DNA from: Deltaproteobacteria bacterium
Lineage (GTDB): Bacteria > Myxococcota_A > SURF-8
Length of the DNA stretch: 11,994 nucleotides
Direction: 5' to 3'
Assembly: GCA_029570245.1 (NCBI GenBank)
Contig: JAKQSH010000016.1
Coordinates: forward strand, 1 to 11,994
In this document: one piece after another, positions 6,621-11,994 of the stretch
Position numbering within the stretch: position 1 is the stretch's first letter
Layout of the letters: each line of letters begins with the position of its first letter
Translations under genes and position numbers: made by a program
The notes under the pieces: model-generated
Databases searched by the model: none
What the model saw: only the letters and a program-made list of their open reading frames with translations
Told to the model about the DNA's origin: nothing

Positions 6621-7691
6621 ATGAGAAGAAATATTCTGTCTGTGCTGTTTATCATGTCTTTTTTCATGCTGATTCATGGCTGTCTGGGCGGCGATGATGA
6701 AAACGCGGGCGGGCACGAGGGTGAAACGGCTTCGGCGGACATCACAGCGCTTGAAGGCGGAACGCTCAGTACCCCATCCGGTGCGGCATCCATTGATATT
6801 CCGGCGGGTGCTCTGGCTGAGGACACCACAATTACCATTACATCTCTTGGTGTTGACGATCAGCCGGATGCCGAAAACCTCGGTTCCGATGTTTATGAAT
6901 TCGGCCCGGACGGCACGGAATTTCTCGCTCCGGTAACAATCAGCCTGGTTCTTGATGTTGATGTTCCAGAAAAAATGCAGGCAGTTCTGGCCGTTCTGGA
7001 CGGCGAAGAATGGACGACGGTTGAAGGCTCCGCGCTTGACGGCAATACTGTCGCCGGTCAGGTAACGCATTTCTCTAAATATTCGATTCACTTCGTCGGT
7101 GACGACACCGTGCTTGAATCCGAAGATGAAGTTTGCAAGGACCTCAATTTTACAGCCTGCGGAGGCGATGTGGTTGGAAGCTGGAAGATATTGAGCATGT
7201 GCACCAGCAGAACCATCGCAGGTGAAAATCCGTTCGCAGACAAACCGGCCTGCGCCGATGACATTTTCGAATTCAACGTGGATTGGATAGGTGAGATTAC
7301 TTTCAATGAAGACGGTACTTACGAAAACACCATGGGAATGTCTTACTGGACGCATCTTGAACTGACTGACGAGTGCCTGGGTGAGATCGTGAACGGCGCC
7401 ACCACTGATTATACGATGGTGTGCCAGAAAATGTTCTCTGATGAAGACAATGAAGAGTCTTTATGCACTTATGAAAGCGGCCTGTGCAAGTGCGATACAA
7501 AGCCTGAAACCAGAAACATCGACGATTCTCAGAACGGAACATATACAATCGAAGGCAACAACATGATCCTCGATGACGGAGACGATGAGGTCGAAACTCT
7601 TCCGTTCTGCGTAGATGGCGACCGCATTGTTGTTGAGTCCGCCGATGACGATACGCAGGATGTGTCGCATTTTGTTTGTGAAAAACTCTAA
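6621..7691 (+). CDS. Lipoprotein with ZU5-like and lipocalin-like domains
   Basis: A 356-residue predicted lipoprotein. The signal peptide ends LIHGC with the lipidated Cys21 (His at -2 is slightly unusual for a lipobox), followed by a short Gly/Asp/Glu-rich linker. Residues about 46-157 read GGTLSTPSGAASIDIPAGAL ... FGPDGTEFLAPVTISL ... WTTVEG ... THFSKYSI. This matches the ZU5-like beta domain: GG start, 'IPAGAL', 'GPdG..F..PV'. Residues about 180-356 contain VVGSWKI, ITFNEDGTYENT, NGTYTIEGNNMIL and DGDRIVVES, the pattern of a small lipocalin-like beta barrel (G-x-W, repeated G-T-Y strands). Around ten cysteines in the second half suggest disulfides in an exported protein. No catalytic motif is seen, so a binding or structural role at the envelope is most likely. 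The start is backed by GGGAG six bases upstream. It appears to be monocistronic, ending before a strong hairpin. Confidence 0.87.
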   Translation: MRRNILSVLFIMSFFMLIHGCLGGDDENAGGHEGETASADITALEGGTLSTPSGAASIDIPAGALAEDTTITITSLGVDDQPDAENLGSDVYEFGPDGTEFLAPVTISLVLDVDVPEKMQAVLAVLDGEEWTTVEGSALDGNTVAGQVTHFSKYSIHFVGDDTVLESEDEVCKDLNFTACGGDVVGSWKILSMCTSRTIAGENPFADKPACADDIFEFNVDWIGEITFNEDGTYENTMGMSYWTHLELTDECLGEIVNGATTDYTMVCQKMFSDEDNEESLCTYESGLCKCDTKPETRNIDDSQNGTYTIEGNNMILDDGDDEVETLPFCVDGDRIVVESADDDTQDVSHFVCEKL

Positions 7692-7709
7692 TACATTATT
7701 GATGTTCGC

Positions 7710-7753
7710 TTAAACAGAAAGCCCGGATTCGAAAATCCGGGCTTTCTGTTTAA
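7710..7753 (+). terminator. Bidirectional terminator, 20-bp perfect stem
   Basis: Bases 7710-7729 are perfectly complementary to 7734-7753, with a CGAA loop on the plus strand and TTCG on the minus strand. The core GCCCGGATT/AATCCGGGC is followed by TTTCTGTTTAA in both directions. It lies between two convergent genes whose stops are at 7689-7691 and 7777-7779, so it can end both. Confidence 0.9.
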
Positions 7754-7776
7754 TAAGTTGTCATATCTGTGAATTA

Positions 7777-8757
7777 TCAGTATTTTTCCAGCCACCTGAA
7801 GAAAGCATCGGCGCTGAAATCTTTCATTCCATCGGCAAAGAGCAGATCGGCCATGATGAAATTCGCATCCAGTGGGTCTGTTATGGTGGGGATTGCGACA
7901 CAGCGCATCCCGGCCCTTACCGCCGCTTCGACGCCGTATTGAGTATCTTCAAGCACAATAGCTTCGGCGGATTTTATACCTAGCTTTTCTGCCGTCAGCA
8001 GAAAAATATCCGGCGCCGGTTTGCCGCGCGGTACTTCTTCCGACGACACCAGCAGTTCGAAATATTTACGCAACCCGACTATTTCTGTCAGTTCTTCGAT
8101 TACTTCAGGTGAAGAACCGGATGCTATAGCCAGTCGGTATCCTTCTGCAGCCAGTCTCTCGACCAGTTTTTTCATTTCGGGGAATGCCTGCGTATTGCGT
8201 CTTGCTATATCCATATAATAGCGGTTCTTTTTTTCCAGCAGAACCTCCATCGGATCGGACAGATTGTATCGGCGGCGCAGGTCTTCCATCATAAAACTGT
8301 TGCCGACGCCGACGTATTTTTTCTTCATCTCCTCGCTGAACTCCACGCCGTAATCGGCCAGCAGCATTCTATCCGATTCATAATAGTTCGGCTCGCTGTC
8401 TATAAGCGTTCCGTCCAGATCAAAAATGATGCCTTCCGGCTCCGGGTATGCATGGCGCGGAACGCCGCTTTTCCTGCTGCCGAGATGAATTTCTCCGCTG
8501 TCATTAAAGAATTTAGATACGAAATTGCCTATTTCCTGGGCGGATTTGCCGACTGCTGTATAAACAGTCTGATGTTCTTCCTGATTTTTTTCATTTTGCG
8601 ACAGCACTATTGTATTTGAGCCGTATTTAAGTACGGATGCTGAAAACGACTGATGGTTTTCAGCCGGAACTCTGTGTATGAGGTCGCAATTCAGCTCGTT
8701 CCTGAGCATGAGTTCGGTGCCGTATAAGTCGTCGGTTGTAATGTCGGCCTGATGCAT
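7777..8757 (-). CDS. HAD-superfamily hydrolase (phosphoglucomutase/phosphatase-like) with an extra N-terminal domain
   Basis: 326 residues from ATG 8757, chosen because AGGAG (ctcct at 8764-8768) lies six bases upstream. The C-terminal part (about 108-326) is a complete HAD domain with an alpha-helical cap. Motif I is IFDLDGTLIDSE with nucleophile D113 and acid D115; motif II is IASGSS with S213; motif III is K246 in RGKPAPD; motif IV is E270-D271 followed by TQYGVEAA. The layout is that of beta-phosphoglucomutase-like and sugar-phosphate phosphatases, so a small phosphorylated metabolite is the expected substrate, though which one cannot be read from sequence. Residues 1-107 are not part of the usual fold. 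They look like a small mixed alpha/beta domain (LMLRNELNCDLIHRV, SVLKYGSNTIVLSQ, VGKSAQEIGNFVSKFF) that I do not recognise. No signal peptide, so the protein is cytoplasmic. It is a single gene, convergent with the lipoprotein gene and divergent from the kinase. Confidence 0.9.
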   Translation of the reverse strand: MHQADITTDDLYGTELMLRNELNCDLIHRVPAENHQSFSASVLKYGSNTIVLSQNEKNQEEHQTVYTAVGKSAQEIGNFVSKFFNDSGEIHLGSRKSGVPRHAYPEPEGIIFDLDGTLIDSEPNYYESDRMLLADYGVEFSEEMKKKYVGVGNSFMMEDLRRRYNLSDPMEVLLEKKNRYYMDIARRNTQAFPEMKKLVERLAAEGYRLAIASGSSPEVIEELTEIVGLRKYFELLVSSEEVPRGKPAPDIFLLTAEKLGIKSAEAIVLEDTQYGVEAAVRAGMRCVAIPTITDPLDANFIMADLLFADGMKDFSADAFFRWLEKY

Positions 8758-9126
8758 TTTCTGCTCCTGCTTTCTTCGCTGCTCAAAAGAAATTGCGCAG
8801 AAATATAACACAGAAAATAAAAGAAGAAAGCCATAAAGACCATTATCTTTAAATTCTCATATTTAATATGTTCGATTGTTGTTGCAGCGGAATGGACTTA
8901 TTAAAAGAAAAGTATTTTCAATGCATTAAGGCGCTGTCGCAGGCTGATTTTGTCGCAACATGTCAAAAGTGTTTAAAAATATTGCCAAGTGTTCAGGAAA
9001 AATATATATTTAGAAAGGTCGTGCTTGCTGCAAAGAAAAAACAAAGGGGTGTTCTTAACGTTTTCTTTATCTGATGCAGGGGCTGTCGTGTCTCAAAAAT
9101 GCAGTTGATTTCCATGGAAGGAAAAA
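8758..9126. other. Intergenic region between divergent HAD and histidine kinase genes
   Basis: A+T-rich. A 68-codon frame (8868-9074, plus) is open but has no ribosome binding site at its ATG and no recognisable features, so it is not called. CATATT-T-AATATG at 8858-8870 is a perfect short palindrome. A weak plus-strand promoter candidate is TTGTCG, a 17-base spacer and TTAAAA around 8951-8979. On the minus strand only a TTATAT-like -10 is visible upstream of the HAD gene. GGAAGG at 9116-9121 is the ribosome binding site of the kinase. Confidence 0.35.
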
Positions 9127-10593
9127 ATGCATATTGACAGAGACGATGAAATAAACCTTGGCGGAACTTCCGGTAAATCAGAGTTGAGCATTGACGGCTA
9201 TGTGGATGGCTTGGTTTTTGACTGTTCTGCGGAAAAGGTTTTCACGTCCGACCATGAAGGGTATTTCCTGCGCGTAAACAAAGCATTCTGTGATTTCATG
9301 GGCTGTAAGGCAGAGCAGCTTGTCGGGCGCAATGTCAGAGCATACATGTCCAACAAAGACGTTCTGCTGCTGCCGGAAATGATTTCCGGTCTGTGGACCA
9401 GTGGCAGGGCGATTTTTGACGTTAAAGTTCTGGTGTCCGACCATTCCGAAAAATACGCTGAGGTTTCATGCCGGATTCTGCAGGACGGCAGCATCCTTGG
9501 ACTGGTGCACGATATTACCGAAAGAAAGCGCCAGGAAGACGCGCTCAGTCTTGCATACGAGGAACTGAATCAGATATTGAATACGGCAATCGACGGCCTG
9601 CGCGTGGTCGATAAGGGTTTTAATATTCTCAACTGCAATGAGCCCTTTGCTCATCTGGTGAGAATGGAAAAGAAAGATATTATCGGCAAAAAATGTTTTC
9701 AGGTGCTGTACGGTCCGGCCTGTCATACTCTCGAATGTCCGTTACGGAGAGTTTTTCTTTATCAGCAGCCCATCGACGGCGAGGTCGGAAAATTCAGGCT
9801 TGACGGCAGTTCGGTTGCATGCATCCTGCGTTCCGTTCCGCTGCGCAGCAGAGACGGGCGCGTGATAGGGATGGTGCAGAATTTCAAGGACATATCCAAT
9901 ATCAAGCGTTACGAGAATGAATTGCTGGAGTACCAGGAACGCCTGCGTTCGCTGGTTTCTCAGCTGACGATTGCCGAAGAAGAGCAGCGGCGCGAAATTG
10001 CGACCCACCTGCACGACGACACTTGTCAGAGCATGGCGCTTTCGATAATGCAGTTGAGGCGTGTTATGAGCAGAATTGAGGACGAAAAGCTCGTTCTGCA
10101 AATGAAAAATGTGGTTGATCTGCTCGAAAAAACCATGCAGGGCGCCCGCTCTCTGACTTTCGACATCAGCCCGCCGGTGCTGTATCAGTTCGGGCTGGTT
10201 GAAGCCGCCCGACGGTTGTTCAGAAAAATTCAGGTGGATATTGGTATAAATGCGGAATTCGCGGCTGACGAATCCACCCTTGACCTGCCTCAGCAGCATC
10301 AGATAATGCTTTATCACATGCTGCGCGAATTGCTTTACAACGTTGCTAAATATGCCAGCGCAAACAGCGTGAAAGCTTCAATCCAGAAAGAAGCAGAAAA
10401 TACAATTCTGGAAGTATGTGACGACGGTGTCGGGTTCGACCCTGAATCGGCGCTGAAGCCGAAAGACAACAAAGGGTTCGGCCTTTTCAGCATAAGAGAA
10501 AGACTGAAGGCGGTTGGTGGAGAAATGCAGATTTTTTCCGGTGAAGGAAAAGGAACACGGGTAAAAATCGTGCTGGGTTCGGCAATTCGATGA
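9127..10593 (+). CDS. PAS-PAS sensor histidine kinase (NarL/DegS-type, HisKA_3), cytoplasmic
   Basis: 488 residues with no membrane segment. PAS 1 is at about 28-135 (FLRVNKAFCDFMGCKAEQLVGRNV, ending in LGLVHDITERK). PAS 2 is at about 141-258 (ILNCNEPFAHLVRMEKKDIIGKKC, ending MVQNFKDIS). A coiled helix (259-290) leads into the HisKA_3 dimerisation region, with EEQRREIATHLHDDTCQ (285-301) and phospho-acceptor His296. The ATPase domain has the N-box ELLYNVAKYA (Asn405), G1 CDDGVGFD (431-438) and G2 NKGFGLFSIRERL (448-460). Such kinases autophosphorylate and pass phosphate to NarL/LuxR-type regulators, exactly what the next gene encodes, 18 bp downstream. PAS 2 carries C190, C199 and C204 in the context KKCFQVLYG ... 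C...CPL, a cysteine arrangement seen in a subclass of PAS domains; it may bind a metal or sense redox state, but this is inference. Ribosome binding site GGAAGG five bases before ATG. The signal and targets are unknown. Confidence 0.95.
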   Translation: MHIDRDDEINLGGTSGKSELSIDGYVDGLVFDCSAEKVFTSDHEGYFLRVNKAFCDFMGCKAEQLVGRNVRAYMSNKDVLLLPEMISGLWTSGRAIFDVKVLVSDHSEKYAEVSCRILQDGSILGLVHDITERKRQEDALSLAYEELNQILNTAIDGLRVVDKGFNILNCNEPFAHLVRMEKKDIIGKKCFQVLYGPACHTLECPLRRVFLYQQPIDGEVGKFRLDGSSVACILRSVPLRSRDGRVIGMVQNFKDISNIKRYENELLEYQERLRSLVSQLTIAEEEQRREIATHLHDDTCQSMALSIMQLRRVMSRIEDEKLVLQMKNVVDLLEKTMQGARSLTFDISPPVLYQFGLVEAARRLFRKIQVDIGINAEFAADESTLDLPQQHQIMLYHMLRELLYNVAKYASANSVKASIQKEAENTILEVCDDGVGFDPESALKPKDNKGFGLFSIRERLKAVGGEMQIFSGEGKGTRVKIVLGSAIR

Positions 10594-10611
10594 AAAAGCG
10601 GGGGATTTAGC

Positions 10612-11256
10612 ATGAAGAAACGAATACTCCTGGCAGACGATCATACTATTTTCCGGCAGGGCGTCAGAAAAATGCTGGAAGAGGAAACCGATTTTGAAAT
10701 AGTAGCGGAAGCCGAAAACGGGCGTAAGGCTCTGCGCATCATAAACGAACAGCATGTGGACGTTGTCGTCATGGATATCAGTATGCCGGACTTGAACGGC
10801 ATTGAAGCCACCAGGCAGATAATGCACGATTCTCCCGACACAAGAGTCGTCGCGCTTTCCATGCATGAAGACCACAACTACGTATCTCAGATGCTGCAGG
10901 CCGGAGCCAGCGCATATCTAATAAAAGGTGCGGATATCAGCGACCTTGTAAGAGCCATCCGCTCGGTGCTTGAAGGCCATGCTTTCCTTAGTCCGCAGAT
11001 TGCAGGTTATGTGGTCGATACGTATTCCGGTAAAATAAAAAATGCTGCGGTGTCCATGGCGGAATTGTCCGGTCGCGAGCGCGAGATAGTTCAGCTGATT
11101 GCAGAGGGGAAATCTTCGAAAGAAATAGCCGGAGAACTGTTCATAAGCGCCGGGACTGTTGAAAAACACCGCAAAAACATTATGGAAAAGCTTAATATTC
11201 ACAGCATCGCCGAGCTTACGCGCTACGCCATAAAGAACGGTTTGAGTTCGCTCTGA
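10612..11256 (+). CDS. NarL/LuxR-family response regulator
   Basis: 214 residues. The receiver domain (about 3-120) has the acidic pair D9-D10, phospho-acceptor D55 in VVVMDISMPDLNG, S83 in VVALSMHED and K105 in AYLIKGAD, so all catalytic residues are intact. The C-terminal GerE/LuxR helix-turn-helix spans about 152-211 (LSGREREIVQLIAEGKSSKE ... GTVEKHRKNIMEKL). It is the cognate partner of the upstream kinase: same strand, 18-bp gap, its own GGGGGA ribosome binding site (10600-10605) six bases before ATG. Phosphorylation should promote dimerisation and DNA binding. Targets are not known; the direct repeats at 11290-11322, 33 bp after its stop, are a possible binding site. Normal length for the family, with nothing missing. 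Confidence 0.96.
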   Translation: MKKRILLADDHTIFRQGVRKMLEEETDFEIVAEAENGRKALRIINEQHVDVVVMDISMPDLNGIEATRQIMHDSPDTRVVALSMHEDHNYVSQMLQAGASAYLIKGADISDLVRAIRSVLEGHAFLSPQIAGYVVDTYSGKIKNAAVSMAELSGREREIVQLIAEGKSSKEIAGELFISAGTVEKHRKNIMEKLNIHSIAELTRYAIKNGLSSL

Positions 11257-11289
11257 TGCTGGCTTTCAGGAACTGAAAAAGGCTTGGCG

Positions 11290-11322
11290 TACCCATTTTC
11301 TGAACTCTAATTACCCATTTTC
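11290..11322 (+). promoter_or_regulatory. Direct repeat (2 x 11 bp, 22-bp period), candidate operator
   Basis: TACCCATTTTC occurs identically at 11290-11300 and 11312-11322. The 22-bp period is two helical turns, so both copies face the same side of the DNA. A degenerate third copy (8 of 11) overlaps at 11322-11332. The second copy lies just upstream of TATAAA, where an activator bound near -35 would sit. The regulator that binds is unknown; the NarL-type regulator and the HTH-REC protein on either side are candidates. Confidence 0.5.
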
Positions 11323-11334
11323 ACCGATTTACTT

Positions 11335-11340
11335 TATAAA
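11335..11340 (+). promoter_or_regulatory. Possible -10 box of the HTH-REC gene
   Basis: TATAAA (5 of 6 to TATAAT) lies about 110 bases before GTG 11451. The corresponding -35 (TTACCC at 11311-11316, 18-base spacer) is poor and overlaps the direct repeat, as expected of an activator-dependent promoter. The rest of 11257-11450 shows no gene; a short TTTCAG-GAA-CTGAAA hairpin at 11264-11278 has no T run. Confidence 0.35.
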
Positions 11341-11450
11341 TATTTTGTCTAAGAATAACGATCATGGGATCAAGGATATTTCTGTAGGTTGTCCTTCTCA
11401 TTATCGGGAGTTTTTCACAACAAAAGTTATTACTCAGGAAGGGTGTTGCG

Positions 11451-11994
11451 GTGATTCCCGTAAAAAACGAGTATTCAATTGGTGAAGTGGCGCAGATTCT
11501 TGGAATGAAAATTTCCGAGTTGCAGCGACTATGTTCGGAAGGCGCCATAAAGGCTACTCTTAACAAACTCACCATGACCTGGAAGATCGCCCAGGAAGAC
11601 CTTATATCGTTCATGGAAGACGATGGCAGAAGCACATTGATCTTCACTCGTGCAGATATCCCGTCAGGCCGGAATCTGTCGGTGCTGATTGTTGACGACG
11701 ATCCTTCAGTTGTCAACTTTATGAAGAAAGCCATTGCAAAACTGCTCGATGGCGTTCAGGTCGAATCTACAGACAACAGTTATTCCGCCCTGAGCATGCT
11801 TCTCCAGAATACGCCGGACCTGCTTGTTCTTGATGTGATGCTGCCAGGCATGAACGGCGCACAGCTTCTTCGGGAAATTAGAAGCAACGAGCGTATTGCA
11901 TACGTAAAAATTCTTGCGATTTCCGGCTACCCGGAATCATTGCAGGAAATGAAAGACTTCGGTGTGGACGATGTGCTGGCGAAACCTTTCAAGG
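11451..11994 (+). CDS. HTH-REC regulator: excisionase/MerR-like helix-turn-helix fused to a receiver domain (3' end outside window)
   Basis: Frame open from GTG 11451 to the right edge, 181 residues seen. GTG is chosen because AGGAAGGG (11436-11443) lies seven bases upstream and the HTH follows directly. Residues about 7-57 read EYSIGEVAQILGMKISELQR ... GAIKATL ... TWKIAQEDLISFME, the excisionase/MerR-like winged HTH used for DNA binding. After a linker, residues 76-181 form a receiver domain: D83/D84 in VLIVDDDPSV, phospho-acceptor D128 in LLVLDVMLPGMNG, S158 in ILAISGYP and K178 in LAKPF. The domain order is the reverse of ordinary response regulators, where the receiver comes first. What follows the receiver is cut off and might be a kinase or output domain. 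It is co-directional with the kinase/NarL pair but separated by 194 bp with its own apparent promoter. It may take phosphate from that kinase or from another one. Confidence 0.85.
   Translation, partial: MIPVKNEYSIGEVAQILGMKISELQRLCSEGAIKATLNKLTMTWKIAQEDLISFMEDDGRSTLIFTRADIPSGRNLSVLIVDDDPSVVNFMKKAIAKLLDGVQVESTDNSYSALSMLLQNTPDLLVLDVMLPGMNGAQLLREIRSNERIAYVKILAISGYPESLQEMKDFGVDDVLAKPFK

Noticed and set aside
8758..8811. N-terminal extension of the HAD protein to 8811
   Set aside because: AGGAG lies six bases before ATG 8757, and the upstream codons contain that ribosome binding site region.
8868..9074. 68-codon Cys-containing open frame upstream of the kinase
   Set aside because: The ATG sits in an A+T-rich palindrome with no ribosome binding site and the product resembles nothing I know. 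It would need conservation in relatives to be called.
9742..10317. Minus-strand open frame of 191 codons inside the kinase gene
   Set aside because: Shadow of the kinase coding sequence; no domain or start signal.
11264..11278. TTTCAG-GAA-CTGAAA hairpin after the response regulator as terminator
   Set aside because: The stem is weak and A-rich with no T run on the plus strand.

Overview
The window looks like chromosomal DNA (about half G+C by eye) from a Gram-negative bacterium. Two large exported lipoproteins have a lipobox followed by an Asp/Glu-rich linker and many cysteines. That style is common in myxobacterial and other former-deltaproteobacterial or uncultured lineages. This taxonomic reading is an inference with low confidence; nothing here is a taxonomic marker. 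No transposase, integrase, tRNA, rRNA, CRISPR array or phage gene was seen.

Layout from left to right. (1) 1-752, minus strand: N-terminal 250 residues of a SprT-like zinc metalloprotease whose 3' end lies outside the window. (2) 924-2882, plus: a predicted lipoprotein with a Cys-rich, largely helical domain, behind a good sigma70-type promoter. (3) 2983-5776, plus: a tightly coupled three-gene poly-gamma-glutamate operon (pgsB, pgsC, pgsW) with overlapping stop/start codons, closed by a strong intrinsic terminator at 5808-5834. (4) 5844-6224, minus: crcB fluoride channel with its own promoter and a leader hairpin. (5) 6621-7691, plus: lipoprotein with a ZU5-like and a lipocalin-like domain, ending at a 20-bp perfect stem that also serves the convergent gene. 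(6) 7777-8757, minus: HAD-family hydrolase with an unrecognised domain of about 105 residues in front of it. (7) 9127-11256, plus: a PAS-PAS sensor kinase and a NarL/LuxR-type response regulator, 18 bp apart. (8) 11451 to the right edge, plus: an unusual regulator with an excisionase-like HTH in front of a receiver domain, truncated by the window.

How the parts work together. PgsB is the amide ligase that polymerises glutamate, PgsC its membrane partner and PgsW the third member of the reduced PgsBCW type of system. No pgsA/capA or PGA hydrolase gene lies inside the window. The first lipoprotein is co-directional with the pgs genes across a 100-bp gap, so a role at the same cell surface is possible but unproven. 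The kinase/regulator pair and the HTH-REC protein form a signalling block. Two identical 11-bp direct repeats 22 bp apart, just upstream of a TATAAA box, are the best candidate operator in the window and sit between the NarL-type regulator and the HTH-REC gene.

The less routine elements are the HTH-REC architecture with its direct-repeat promoter, the lipoprotein next to the reduced pgs operon, the Cys-patterned second PAS domain of the kinase, and the N-terminally extended HAD protein. None amounts to a demonstrated new system.
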